Counted from the first letter of the stretch, positions 20,216 through 28,881 are shown. The stretch: 64,000 nucleotides of DNA from Hyphomicrobiales bacterium (GCA_900471525.1 UCEZ01000018.1:10038-74037), one strand, 5' to 3'. The notes: generated by a model not told the origin, from the letters alone. Made by a program: numbers and translations.

Positions 20216-21673
20216 TCAAATATTCCCCATGCAGAGATATTTCATCTCCAGATAATCCTCGGCGCCGTGGCGGGAGCCTTCGCGGCCGATGCCGGATTGT
20301 TTGAGGCCGCCGAAGGGGGCAGCTTCGGAGGACATGCGGCCGGTATTGATGCCAATCATGCCGTATTCCAGCGCTTCAGCAACACGCCAGACCTTTTTCA
20401 ACTCGGTCGCATAGAAATAGGCGGCGAGGCCGTAAATCGTATCGTTGGCCTGCAGGATGACGTCTTCCATCGTCTCGAAGCGGATGATCGGCGCCACTGG
20501 GCCGAACGTCTCGTCGCAGGCGACGAGCATGCCCTTGCCGACATTGGACAAGACCGTTGGTTCGAAGAAGGCGCCGGAGACACGCTTGCCACCGCAGAGA
20601 AGCTTGGCACCCTTGCCGATCGCGTCATTCACGTGTGTCTCGACCTTCTCGATTGCCCGGCTATCGATCAGCGGGCCGATGGTGACGCCGGGGGAAAAGC
20701 CGTCGCCAACCCTAAGCTTGGCCACTTCGGCAGCCAGTTTGCGGGCGAATTCGTCGTGAACGCCGCTTTGGACATAGATGCGGTTGGCCGACGTGCAGGT
20801 CTGGCCGGCATTGCGGTACTTCGCCTGGATGGCGCCGTCGACGGCCGCGTCGATATCGGCATCGTCGAAGACGATGAAGGGCGCGCTGCCGCCGAGTTCG
20901 AGGCTGACTTTCTTGATCTGGTCGGAACATTGCCGCATCAGGATGCGGCCGACTTCGGTCGAGCCGGTGAAGCTGATCTTGCGCACCCTGGAATTGGTGC
21001 AGAGTTCGCGGCCGATCGCATCACCTTCGGAGGCGAGAATGAGATTGAAGACGCCTTTCGGGAAACCGGCGCGGATTGCCAGCGCATGCATGGCAAAGGC
21101 GACCAGCGGCGTTTGTTCCGCGGGCTTGAGGATGACGGTGCAGCCGACTGCAAGCGCCGGTGAAATCTTGCGCGCCACCATGGAGGCCGGGAAGTTCCAC
21201 GGGGTGATGGTCCCGACAACACCGACCGGCTGCTTGATCACGAGCATGCGCCGGTCCGTCGAGGGGGCAGGAATGGTCTCGCCGTAGACGCGCTTGGCCT
21301 CCTCGGCATACCACTCGATATAGGCCGCCGCATGCTGCAACTCGGAGCGGGCCTCGTTGAGCGGCTTGCCCATTTCGGCAGTCAGGATCGCGGCGAGATC
21401 ATCGATGTGGGCAATGACGAGATCATGCCAGCGGCGCAGGATGGCGCTGCGGTCGCCGGCCGGGCGCTCGGCCCAGGGAAATTGCGCCGCGTAGGCGTCA
21501 TCGATCGCGGTCCGCGTTTCCGCCACGCCCATATCCGGCAGGGTCGCGAGCAGCGCGCCGTTCGAGGGATTGCGCACATCGAAGGTTTTTGCCTGAGGGG
21601 TGCCCGGCACATTCACCAGCCCGAGCAGACGAGGCTCCTTGACGTGGGCGATCAGCGTCTCGGTAAAGATCAT
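20216..21673 (-). CDS. davD: NAD(P)-dependent succinate/glutarate semialdehyde dehydrogenase
   Basis: A 485-residue aldehyde dehydrogenase of the GabD/DavD group. The catalytic Cys is in NAGQTCTSANRIYV and the general-base Glu in SLELGGSAPFIV; the Asn-containing GTITPWNFPASM segment and coenzyme-binding FTGSTEVGR are present. The ATG follows AGGATCTCCG; a 32-codon upstream extension was rejected. With davT upstream and gcdH/CoA-transferase convergent, glutarate semialdehyde from 5-aminovalerate is the likely substrate, but GABA-derived succinate semialdehyde would fit as well. The davD symbol reflects this context. Confidence 0.8.
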   Translation of the reverse strand: MIFTETLIAHVKEPRLLGLVNVPGTPQAKTFDVRNPSNGALLATLPDMGVAETRTAIDDAYAAQFPWAERPAGDRSAILRRWHDLVIAHIDDLAAILTAEMGKPLNEARSELQHAAAYIEWYAEEAKRVYGETIPAPSTDRRMLVIKQPVGVVGTITPWNFPASMVARKISPALAVGCTVILKPAEQTPLVAFAMHALAIRAGFPKGVFNLILASEGDAIGRELCTNSRVRKISFTGSTEVGRILMRQCSDQIKKVSLELGGSAPFIVFDDADIDAAVDGAIQAKYRNAGQTCTSANRIYVQSGVHDEFARKLAAEVAKLRVGDGFSPGVTIGPLIDSRAIEKVETHVNDAIGKGAKLLCGGKRVSGAFFEPTVLSNVGKGMLVACDETFGPVAPIIRFETMEDVILQANDTIYGLAAYFYATELKKVWRVAEALEYGMIGINTGRMSSEAAPFGGLKQSGIGREGSRHGAEDYLEMKYLCMGNI

Positions 21674-21765
21674 CGGAGATCCTTTCTGGCGGTCTGCGCA
21701 AGACAGCACAGGGCGGCACATGCCATCACGGGGACAATGCCGATAGCCGATTACGGCGGCCGGGT

Positions 21766-21797
21766 CCATCGGGCAGAAACGGTGTGCTGCCCGATGG
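21766..21797 (-). promoter_or_regulatory. Perfect 11-bp hairpin between davT and davD
   Basis: CCATCGGGCAG and CTGCCCGATGG pair perfectly around a 10-base loop, 25 bp after the davT stop and before davD. No U-tract; probably an intercistronic stability or attenuation element. Confidence 0.55.
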
Positions 21798-21822
21798 GAA
21801 TATTATCGCCTCGGCGCCTGAA

Positions 21823-23100
21823 TCAGGCCCGCGCTTCCAGGATCGACGCTTCCAGGATATCCATAGCTTCCGCGAAAACCTCGTCCTGAATGGTGATTGG
21901 CGCGAGGAAGCGGATGACGTTGCCGTGGACGCCGCAGGTGAGCAGGATAAGTCCCTTCTCCAGCGCGATCAGGCGGACGCGGTTTGCGAAATCGGCGCTC
22001 GGCAGATTGGTCTTCACGTCGTTGAATTCGACGGCGTTCATGAAGCCGGGACCGCGGATATCGACGATTTCCGGCGCCTGTTCGCGGATGGCCGCGAGGC
22101 GCTGCTTGAGGCGGCCGCCGAGCTGTTCAGCGCGTTCGCAGAGGTTTTCGTCCTTGATGACGTCGAGAACGGCGTGCGCCGCGGCAATCCCCATCGGGCT
22201 GCCGCCATAGGTGCCGCCAAGCCCGCCGGGGCCAGGCCCGTCCATGATCTCGGCGCGGCCGGTCACGGCTGCCAGCGGGAAGCCGCCGGCCAGGCTCTTC
22301 GCCATGGTCATCAGATCGGGCACCACGTCGTAATGTTCCATTGCAAACATCTTGCCGGTACGGGCAAAGCCGGTCTGCACCTCGTCGGCGATCAACAGGA
22401 TGCCGTGCTGGTCGCAGATGTCGCGCAGCGCCCGCATCAGGGCGGCCGGCGCGGGATAGAAGCCACCTTCGCCCTGCACCGGCTCGAGGATGATCGCGGC
22501 GACCCGCGCCGGATCAACATCGGCGGCAAAGAGTTTCTTCAGCGCAGCGAGCGACTGCTCGACATTGACGCCGTGAAGCTCGATCGGGAAGGGCACGTGG
22601 AAGACGTCGCCCGGCATGGCGCCGAAGCCGACCTTGTAGGGAACCACCTTGCCGGTGAGCGCCATGCCCATGAAGGTGCGGCCGTGAAAGCCGCCGCTGA
22701 AGGCGACGACGGCAGAGCGGCCGGTCGCGGCACGGGCGATCTTGACGGCATTTTCGACAGCTTCGGCGCCGGTGGTCACGAAGACCGTCTTCTTGGCGAA
22801 GTCTCCGGGCGTGATCTCGTTCAGGCGCTCGGCCAGATGCACATAGCTTTCGTAGGGAACAACCTGCGCGCAGGTGTGGGTGAAGCGATCGAGCTGCGCC
22901 TTGACGGCCTCGATGACACGCGGATGGCGGTGGCCCGTGTTGACCACGGCGATGCCGGCGGCGAAATCGATGTAGCGATTGCCTTCCTTGTCCCAGATTT
23001 CGGAATTCTCAGCGCGGTCGGCATAGATCTGCGTGGTCATGCCCACACCGCGGGAAATGGCTGCGTTCTTGCGATCGGTCAAACTGGTCACGGGTATCAT
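21823..23100 (-). CDS. davT: 4-aminobutyrate / 5-aminovalerate aminotransferase
   Basis: A 425-residue class III PLP aminotransferase of the GabT/DavT type, transferring the terminal amino group to 2-oxoglutarate. The PLP-binding Asp is in LLIADEVQTGFARTG and the Schiff-base Lys in MTMAKSLAGGFPLAAVTG; the N-terminal EIWDKEGNRYIDFAAGIAVVNTGH is typical. A TTG ten codons upstream was rejected in favour of the ATG. The nearby davD, gcdH and CoA-transferase genes favour 5-aminovalerate over GABA, which remains possible. A near-palindrome (23127-23155) lies directly upstream. Confidence 0.82.
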   Translation of the reverse strand: MIPVTSLTDRKNAAISRGVGMTTQIYADRAENSEIWDKEGNRYIDFAAGIAVVNTGHRHPRVIEAVKAQLDRFTHTCAQVVPYESYVHLAERLNEITPGDFAKKTVFVTTGAEAVENAVKIARAATGRSAVVAFSGGFHGRTFMGMALTGKVVPYKVGFGAMPGDVFHVPFPIELHGVNVEQSLAALKKLFAADVDPARVAAIILEPVQGEGGFYPAPAALMRALRDICDQHGILLIADEVQTGFARTGKMFAMEHYDVVPDLMTMAKSLAGGFPLAAVTGRAEIMDGPGPGGLGGTYGGSPMGIAAAHAVLDVIKDENLCERAEQLGGRLKQRLAAIREQAPEIVDIRGPGFMNAVEFNDVKTNLPSADFANRVRLIALEKGLILLTCGVHGNVIRFLAPITIQDEVFAEAMDILEASILEARA

Positions 23101-23126
23101 CCTAGAGCGTGAGGAACATTGTTGAT

Positions 23127-23155
23127 GCAAATCCTATATTTTTTCTGTAGGTTTG
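23127..23155. promoter_or_regulatory. Near-palindrome upstream of davT
   Basis: GCAAATCCTA and TAGGTTTGC are inverted around a T-rich centre, one base off perfect symmetry, 27-55 bp before the davT start and overlapping a likely promoter. Candidate operator for the MerR-XRE-cupin regulator encoded 0.5 kb away. Confidence 0.4.
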
Positions 23156-23362
23156 CAAATTAATTATAGTGATCGGAAAAGCAGCATTTGTGATGCTTTT
23201 CCTTGTGCGTTGCGGCAGGTGTGGCTACGTTGATGCCTTAAACATTGTATGGATATTTTCTGACACTTCGAACACCCAGACATTTGGCGGCCGGTGCCCG
23301 GCGAAGGTTTTCAGGGCGGGGGCTGCACCATTGTAGCGCGTAGCAATCAGGAGAATGACGCC

Positions 23363-23605
23363 ATGACTGCAGATGCCATTATCCGTGCCCGTATCGATTC
23401 TGCCACGAAACAAAAAGCTATCGCGGCGCTGGAAGCCATGGGGCTTTCGGTTTCCGACGCCATTCGCCTGCTGATGCTGCGCATAGCCGAAGAGAAACGC
23501 CTGCCTTTCGAGTTGAAGGTACCGGACCGGGAAGATCTGCCGGCCATCGATCGCAATTCGCGTCTCGATAACGGCGAAGACCTGTTTCGCGATCTGGAAC
23601 ATTGA
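23363..23605 (+). CDS. RelB/DinJ-family antitoxin, apparently without a toxin
   Basis: An 80-residue ribbon-helix-helix antitoxin-like protein. The N-terminal half (ARIDSATKQKAIAALEAMGL and SVSDAIRLLMLRIAEEKRLPF) matches DinJ/RelB, with the usual LPFELKVP hinge and an acidic tail for toxin neutralisation. GGAG precedes the ATG by about 9 bases. A RelE/YafQ toxin of about 90 residues should follow, but downstream there is only an eight-codon frame (23610-23636) whose stop overlaps the next gene. It may be a relic of a module or a solo regulator. Confidence 0.8.
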   Translation: MTADAIIRARIDSATKQKAIAALEAMGLSVSDAIRLLMLRIAEEKRLPFELKVPDREDLPAIDRNSRLDNGEDLFRDLEH

Positions 23606-23632
23606 TCGCATGACCATTTTGTGTGGCGGCTT

Positions 23633-24460
23633 ATGAGCGATGCCATGGCAGTTCGGTACAAGGTTGCAGAGGCGGCGAGGCTTGCGGGCGTCTCCGCGTC
23701 AACCTTGCGGCTTTGGGAGACGCAGGGGCTTGTGGTGCCGGGGCGTTCAGCGACCGGTCACCGGCAGTATAGCGAGAGCGATGTCGCCCAGCTGAAGCGC
23801 GTTTCCTGGTTTCGCGCCGAGCGCGGCCTCAATCCGGCAGCCATTCGTGAAGCGCTTGAGGCGGAGGCTGGCGAACTCGACGATCACAGTCTTTCTGCCG
23901 TGGGTGAAGCAACGCCGCAGTCACAGGTTGGCCGCAAGCTCCGGAGCCTGCGCCACGCGGCCGGCAAGACGCTGGAGCAGGTGGCCGGCGATATCGGCAT
24001 CGCGGCCTCGGTTCTCTCGACGCTGGAGCGCACGTCGCAGGGCGTCTCCGTCGCGGTGCTGCACAATCTCGCGGAATACTTTGGAACAACGGTCTCCAGC
24101 CTTTCCGGCGAAGACGAGCCGGAGGTGCGGGCTCTCGTGCGTTCCGGTGAGTGGCGCACCTGGCCGCGCACGACGCCGGGCGTCACCGTGCAGCTGCTGG
24201 CCGAGGGCCGCAACCAGATGGATTGCCATCGCTTCGTGCTGGAGCCAGGCGCCTCCAGCGAGGGCGCCTACAAGCATGAGGGTGAGGAATTCGTCTATGT
24301 GCTCTCCGGCCGGGTGGAATTCGTGCTCGATTCCGATCAGTTCCACGATCTGAACCCCGGCGATTCCCTCTATTTCGAAAGCCGCCGCCATCATGCCTGG
24401 TCGAACCGGCACGATGGGGAGACCGTGCTCTTGTGGATCAACACGCCGCCGACATTCTAG
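23633..24460 (+). CDS. MerR-XRE-cupin fusion transcriptional regulator
   Basis: A 275-residue regulator with three recognisable modules: a MerR-type winged helix at about residues 6-75 (VAEAARLAGVSASTLRLWET, GHRQYSESDVAQLKR), an XRE/HipB-type helix-turn-helix at about 95-155 (KTLEQVAGDIGIAASVLSTL), and a C-terminal cupin at about 195-275 (KHEGEEFVYVLSGRVEFVLD, then LNPGDSLYFESRRHHAW). XRE-cupin proteins such as PuuR-type regulators sense small amines or amino acids; the extra MerR domain is less usual. It lies between davT and an amino-acid binding protein, so it may control both. ATG at 23645 is an alternative start. Confidence 0.85.
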   Translation: MSDAMAVRYKVAEAARLAGVSASTLRLWETQGLVVPGRSATGHRQYSESDVAQLKRVSWFRAERGLNPAAIREALEAEAGELDDHSLSAVGEATPQSQVGRKLRSLRHAAGKTLEQVAGDIGIAASVLSTLERTSQGVSVAVLHNLAEYFGTTVSSLSGEDEPEVRALVRSGEWRTWPRTTPGVTVQLLAEGRNQMDCHRFVLEPGASSEGAYKHEGEEFVYVLSGRVEFVLDSDQFHDLNPGDSLYFESRRHHAWSNRHDGETVLLWINTPPTF

Positions 24461-24592
24461 CGCTGTCTTCGTGTTTATGATCAAGCCGGTTTATACCGGC
24501 TATTGTCGCTATCTATTTCGTTTATGTGCGTTTCGAGCTTAAAGTTTCCGTCAAGCGCCGGGAAACGGTGCGCAACAAGGGGAACCGAACGC

Positions 24593-25372
24593 ATGAGAAA
24601 ACAGATCATCGCACTGGCTTTGGCTTGCGCCGCCGCCTTTTCCATGACATCCGCCAACGCCGCCGAGAAGCTCAGGATCGGCACAGAAGGCGCTTATCCG
24701 CCCTTCAATTTCATTGATTCCGCCGGCAAGATAGGCGGTTTCGACGTCGAGATCGGGCAGGCACTTTGCGCCAAGATGCAGGTCGAATGCGAGGTCGTGG
24801 CGCAGGACTGGGACGGCATCATTCCTGGGCTCATTGCCAAGAAATACGACATGATCATCGCCTCGATGTTCATCACCGAAGAGCGCAAAAAACAGGTCGC
24901 CTTCAGCGATCCCTACTACCTCGCCGCCATGACCCATGTTGCGGTGAAAGGTGCCGGCGTCACGGAATTCAGCAACGAGGCGCTGAAGGGCAAGGTCATC
25001 GGCGCGCAGTCCGGCACGACGCAGGCCGAATATATCGCAGCCGTCTACCCGGATGCCGAGATCAAGCTCTATCCGACGCAGGACGAAGCCAATCTCGACA
25101 TGGCCAATGGTCGCCTCGACATGGAAGTCGGCGACATGCTGCCGATGCTCGACTGGGTCACCAAGAACAATGACGGCAAATGCTGCGAACTGATCGGCCA
25201 GCCGATCACCGACAAGAAGTTCGTCGGCGACGGCGTCGGCATCGCGCTGCGCCAGGAGGACAACGATCTTCGCGAAAAGCTGAACAAGGCGCTCGTGGAT
25301 ATCCGTGCCGACGGCACCTACAAGACGATCAACGACAAGTATTTCACGATCGACGTTTACACGATGAAGTGA
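24593..25372 (+). CDS. Periplasmic amino-acid-binding protein, ArgT/HisJ family, orphan
   Basis: A 259-residue solute-binding protein of the polar amino-acid family (lysine/arginine/ornithine-type). The signal peptide covers about residues 1-23, ending SANAAEK. The ligand-site signatures LRIGTEGAYPPFNFID and GGFDVEIGQALCAKM are present, as is DGIIPGLIAKKYDMIIASM. The ATG follows AAGGGGAACCGAACGC; earlier in-frame ATG was rejected because it would precede the signal peptide. No permease or ATPase genes are adjacent, so it must use a transporter encoded elsewhere. Context suggests lysine, cadaverine-like or 5-aminovalerate ligands. Confidence 0.87.
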   Translation: MRKQIIALALACAAAFSMTSANAAEKLRIGTEGAYPPFNFIDSAGKIGGFDVEIGQALCAKMQVECEVVAQDWDGIIPGLIAKKYDMIIASMFITEERKKQVAFSDPYYLAAMTHVAVKGAGVTEFSNEALKGKVIGAQSGTTQAEYIAAVYPDAEIKLYPTQDEANLDMANGRLDMEVGDMLPMLDWVTKNNDGKCCELIGQPITDKKFVGDGVGIALRQEDNDLREKLNKALVDIRADGTYKTINDKYFTIDVYTMK

Positions 25373-25409
25373 AGTCCGGACCAGGTATCTGAATTTCCGG
25401 AAAGACATG

Positions 25410-25454
25410 GGCATGATCGCGTCCTGCCACGGAAATGGCGAACGTGGTCATGCC
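25410..25454 (+). terminator. Two-part hairpin after the orphan binding protein
   Basis: GGCATGA/TCATGCC encloses CCACG/CGTGG, 38 bp after the stop. There is no U-tract, and it overlaps the end of the convergent DUF1801 gene; a weak terminator or stability element. Confidence 0.35.
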
Positions 25455-25882
25455 GGCCGGATTTTCTGTGTCGGCTTTTGCCGATGATAGGTCAGTGCTG
25501 CGCGCAGGCAGAGCACCAGCGGCTCCCGGTACAAATGATCAGTTGTCGGGATGAGCAGCGCCCGCTGGCCTTCAAAAGCAAAATCATTGGCAAAATGAGC
25601 GCGAAAAGTCTCGATCAGTGTGGTCTTGCAGTTGACGAACACCGCGCAATGCCCGGGAGCTGACTTGGATACTCCCAGTCGGATGGTCGTTCCGCTTCCG
25701 CTTGCTTCGGTCAGATAGGCCGGTTCGCCCCATTTGAGCGTCTCGGTGAGTGGGCCGACGCCTTCGGTTTCGGCCGCAACGACAAAAATGAGGTCACGAA
25801 CCTGCAACAGCCGCATCCTGATCGGCTCGGGATATCGTCCAAGGGCCTCGGCGACAGCCGTGGGAACGGGATGGTTCGTCAT
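25448..25882 (-). CDS. DUF1801 domain protein
   Basis: A 144-residue cytosolic protein of the DUF1801 (YdhG-like) family. Recognisable parts are the helical N-terminus LGRYPEPIRMRLLQVRDLIF and the conserved core ETLKWGEPAYLTEASGSGTTIRLG. AGGAGCGCGTA precedes the ATG. It is a single-gene unit convergent with the orphan binding protein. Function is unknown for the family. Confidence 0.75.
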   Translation of the reverse strand: MTNHPVPTAVAEALGRYPEPIRMRLLQVRDLIFVVAAETEGVGPLTETLKWGEPAYLTEASGSGTTIRLGVSKSAPGHCAVFVNCKTTLIETFRAHFANDFAFEGQRALLIPTTDHLYREPLVLCLRAALTYHRQKPTQKIRPA

Positions 25883-25980
25883 TACGCGCTCCTGAGCGGC
25901 AGATGGATACATTCCACGCCCTTATGCGCTCAGGAAGATGTTCAATCCGGCTGCGCCCGTCAACCTGCCGAGCCGCCGGC

Positions 25981-26976
25981 CTATTTCGTCACGTCGATAA
26001 CGACGCGGCCACGGATTTTTCCAGCGACGATGTCCTCCGCCAGTTGCGGCAGATTTGACAGTGGCTCGACCGTCGTCATTGCCGCCAGGCGTTTCCGATC
26101 GAGGCTTTCCGCCAGAATGGCCCAGGCCTTGTCGCGTTCGGCATGGGGTGCTGTCACCGAGTTGATGCCGAGAAGAGCGACACCGCGCAGGATATGCGGC
26201 ATGACGCTTGCCGGCAGGTCGGCACCGCCGGCGAGACCACATGCGGCAACCGCGCCGCTCTGGACGGTCTGCGCCAATACGTTGGCCAGTGTCGTTGATC
26301 CGACGGAATCGATGGCGCCTGCCCAGCGCTCCTTCTGCAGCGCGCCGCCTTTTGCGGCGAGTTCAGCCCGATCGATGAAACCGGTCGCGCCGAGGGCTGA
26401 CAGATAATCATGCGTTTCCGGACGCCCGGTTGAGGCGGTGACTTTGTAGCCGCGTGCTGCGAGAAGCGTGATTGCCACCGAGCCGACGCCGCCGGCGGCA
26501 CCGGTGACGAGAACCTCATGATCATCCGACTTGATCTTGCCCCAGGCTTCGAGCGCGTGAATGGCAAGGGCTGCCGTATAACCGGCAGTGCCGATCGCCA
26601 TGCTTTCTTCCAGACTGAAGGCATCCGGCAGGCGCGTCAGCCATTCGGATTTCAGGCGCTGGAAACGGGTATAGCCGCCCCATTCGGTTTCCGACATGCC
26701 CCAGCCGTTGACCACCACCTTGTCGCCCGGTTTCCAGTCCGGGTTGCGGGATTGAACGACGATGCCAGCGAGATCGACGCCGGCCACCATCGGCAGGCGA
26801 CGGGCGATGCGGCCTTTTCCGGAGACGGCGAGGCCGTCCTTGTAGTTGAGCGTCGAAAACAGCACCTCGACCAGAACGTCGTGATCCGGAAGGTCGGCAA
26901 GCGCCAGATCCCGAAAGCCCGCCACCGGCTTGCCGTCGCGGTCGTCGATCACGAGCGCCCTGAAATGTTCCAGCAT
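25981..26976 (-). CDS. Zinc-free MDR oxidoreductase, YhdH/AcuI (acrylyl-CoA reductase) type
   Basis: A 331-residue medium-chain dehydrogenase/reductase lacking the structural-zinc cysteine cluster. The YhdH/AcuI hallmarks are STLNYKDGLAVSGKG near residue 45, PMVAGVDLAGIVV, the NADPH motif VLVTGAAGGVGSVAI and STGRPETHDYLSALGA. AcuI reduces acryloyl-CoA to propionyl-CoA with NADPH. GGGAGAAAATC precedes the ATG; an upstream ATG was rejected. It stands alone next to the glutarate cluster, with no dddL/prpE neighbours to prove the acrylate role. Confidence 0.83.
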   Translation of the reverse strand: MLEHFRALVIDDRDGKPVAGFRDLALADLPDHDVLVEVLFSTLNYKDGLAVSGKGRIARRLPMVAGVDLAGIVVQSRNPDWKPGDKVVVNGWGMSETEWGGYTRFQRLKSEWLTRLPDAFSLEESMAIGTAGYTAALAIHALEAWGKIKSDDHEVLVTGAAGGVGSVAITLLAARGYKVTASTGRPETHDYLSALGATGFIDRAELAAKGGALQKERWAGAIDSVGSTTLANVLAQTVQSGAVAACGLAGGADLPASVMPHILRGVALLGINSVTAPHAERDKAWAILAESLDRKRLAAMTTVEPLSNLPQLAEDIVAGKIRGRVVIDVTK

Positions 26977-27352
26977 GATTTTCTCCCGTCTGTTTTGGCG
27001 CAACATGGCATGGGAAAAAACCAAAAGCCATTTCGACGAAAGGCGCGAAAGGGGCGCTGCTGTCCACAGGCGGCACGCGAAACCGGTTCTTTCTAGACCC
27101 CAAAAAAGAATGAGGAAACCTGTCGGCGGCGCTGTTTTGGCTTCGCAAGCAAACTATTGATTCATTGGGGAATTATCGGCGAATGCGTAATTATATATCG
27201 CGTAGATTTACTTGCAATATTATGTATTTCGTATGGATGATTTCCGGATGTAGCTGCCATGCTTGCCGCGCAGGGCAGATTTGCCTTTATGCTCTGGCGA
27301 AATACCTGAAGGAGTGGTATCTGACGCTCGCAACAATCCTATGGAGCTTATC
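26977..27352. other. Intergenic region, 376 bp
   Basis: The left part carries the acuI-like promoter region; the right two-thirds is AT-rich with several TATA-like and TTG-containing stretches that could start the small gene at 27353. Short open frames here lack ribosome-binding sites and were not called. Confidence 0.4.
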
Positions 27353-27475
27353 ATGTTTTCGCAGCGCAAGCTGTCGAACCCGTCTGATCGCGGTTTTGTC
27401 CAGATGATCTGGAACGCGATCCTTCTCGTTCAGACCCGTGAAACGACCTCGCTTATGACGGGTCGTAACCGCTAG
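27353..27475 (+). CDS. Small 40-residue protein of unknown function
   Basis: Not recognised. Forty residues starting MFSQRKLSNPSDRG, with a short hydrophobic stretch VQMIWNAILLV and a basic end TGRNR. A GGAG lies six bases before the ATG; an upstream ATG at 27341 in frame would add four residues. Its stop overlaps the 3' end of the convergent tctE-like gene by 4 bp. The good RBS and the AT-rich promoter-like region upstream favour reality. Confidence 0.45.
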   Translation: MFSQRKLSNPSDRGFVQMIWNAILLVQTRETTSLMTGRNR

Positions 27476-28881
27476 GCAGAACCTGCGGCCGGGCCACCTA
27501 TCGCGACCGGGAATGTCACGGAGGCTTTCAGCCCCTTGCCATCCGGCCCTTCGCCCAGCGTGAGATGTCCGCCGAACAGTCCGGCGATTTCTTCGACGAT
27601 CGGAAGACCCAACCCCATTCCCGGTGCTTCGCCGCGTCCGCCGCGCGCGAAACGCTGGCGTACGACCTGCCGGTTCTCCGGCGGGATGCCCGGGCCGTTG
27701 TCTTCGACATCGAGCCGGACGTTACTGTCTTCGGTTTCCACGCGAACCGTCACCTCCGCCCCCTTGCCGGCATAGGCGATGGCGTTTTCGATCAGGTTGC
27801 GCAGAAGCTCGCCGATCAGCAAAGGTTCGGCGCGGATCAGCGCCTTGCTCTCACCTTCGAAGCCGAGATCGACGCCTGCGTCACCGGCGCCGGGCACGCG
27901 ATCACCGGTAATCTGCTGAGCGAGCGACGTCAGGTCGATGACCTCAAGCGGCTGCGGCTCCGTCGAGCCGGCGGCATCGATCTTCGCCATCAGCAGCAGT
28001 TGCGCGAGGATGCGTTCGGCATGAGCCACGGCCTCGTCGCCCTTGCGTGCTGCCGCCTGCGCCTCTTCCAGCGTCGTGGCGCGGGCAGATAACGCCAGCT
28101 GAGTGCGAATGATGGCGAGCGGCGTGCGCAGCTGATGGCTGGCATTGCCGGAGAAATGGCGCAGCGCATCGAGCGCCGATTGCAGCCGCACCATGAAGGA
28201 ATTGACCGTTTCGACCAGCCCTTCCACTTCACTCGGCACCGACTGCTTAATCGGATGCAGATCGTCGGGGCTACGTTCGGCAATGGCGTCGCCCAGCCGA
28301 TAGAGTGGCCTGAGTGAAAAGGTCACCGCAATCCAGACGATAGTCGCGGCACCGAGGATCATCATCAGAAGCCGGAACGCCGAGCGCAGCAGGATGGCTT
28401 GCGTCAGCTGGCGCCGGGCGATCGTCGTTTCCGCAACGGTGACGACGAAGGGAACGGAATTGATGCCCGTCGAGGCGGACCGCTCTAATGCCGCGACACG
28501 GATCGGCTCGCCGCGAAACTGCGCGTCGGCATAAACGGCCGATTGACCGTTCATATCGGCGACCGAAGGCAGGTTCTGGTAGCCGGTGATGAACTGACCG
28601 GGCGGTCCGTCGACGCGGTAGAAGACCCGGTCCTGTGCTGCCGAGGTCAGCATTTCCAGCGCGACATAGGGGATATCGACCTCGAGCGAACCGTCTTCCG
28701 CAACCACGACCCGTTCGGCAATTGCCAGCGCCGAGCCGGCAAGCACACGGTCGGAGACGACATTCGCCGTTTTCACCGCGTCCCGATAGGTATCAATCAG
28801 TGCCAGGGCGCCGATGACGACGGTCGAGATCAGCAGCCAGGCGAGCAGCCGCCGGCGGAGCGAATAGGCTGCCTGCGCCAT
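27472..28881 (-). CDS. tctE: TctE-like sensor histidine kinase
   Basis: A 469-residue inner-membrane sensor kinase. Two membrane segments (LLAWLLISTVVIGALALI at residues about 13-30 and LLMMILGAATIVWIAVTFSL near 170-190) flank a periplasmic TctE-type sensor with VLAGSALAIAERVVV. The phospho-acceptor is in NASHQLRTPLAIIRTQ, and ATP-binding boxes DVEDNGPGIPP and GMGLGLPIVEEI are intact. The start overlaps the regulator stop by one base (TGATG). The neighbouring tctCBA makes citrate or another tricarboxylate the probable signal. Confidence 0.87.
   Translation of the reverse strand: MAQAAYSLRRRLLAWLLISTVVIGALALIDTYRDAVKTANVVSDRVLAGSALAIAERVVVAEDGSLEVDIPYVALEMLTSAAQDRVFYRVDGPPGQFITGYQNLPSVADMNGQSAVYADAQFRGEPIRVAALERSASTGINSVPFVVTVAETTIARRQLTQAILLRSAFRLLMMILGAATIVWIAVTFSLRPLYRLGDAIAERSPDDLHPIKQSVPSEVEGLVETVNSFMVRLQSALDALRHFSGNASHQLRTPLAIIRTQLALSARATTLEEAQAAARKGDEAVAHAERILAQLLLMAKIDAAGSTEPQPLEVIDLTSLAQQITGDRVPGAGDAGVDLGFEGESKALIRAEPLLIGELLRNLIENAIAYAGKGAEVTVRVETEDSNVRLDVEDNGPGIPPENRQVVRQRFARGGRGEAPGMGLGLPIVEEIAGLFGGHLTLGEGPDGKGLKASVTFPVAIGGPAAGSA

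Noticed and set aside
23606-23640. Truncated RelE-type toxin after the antitoxin
   Set aside because: Only eight codons are open, too few to identify as a toxin remnant.
27165-27407. 80-codon Cys-containing frame before the 40-residue gene
   Set aside because: No ribosome-binding site, random-looking composition, overlaps a better-supported small gene.
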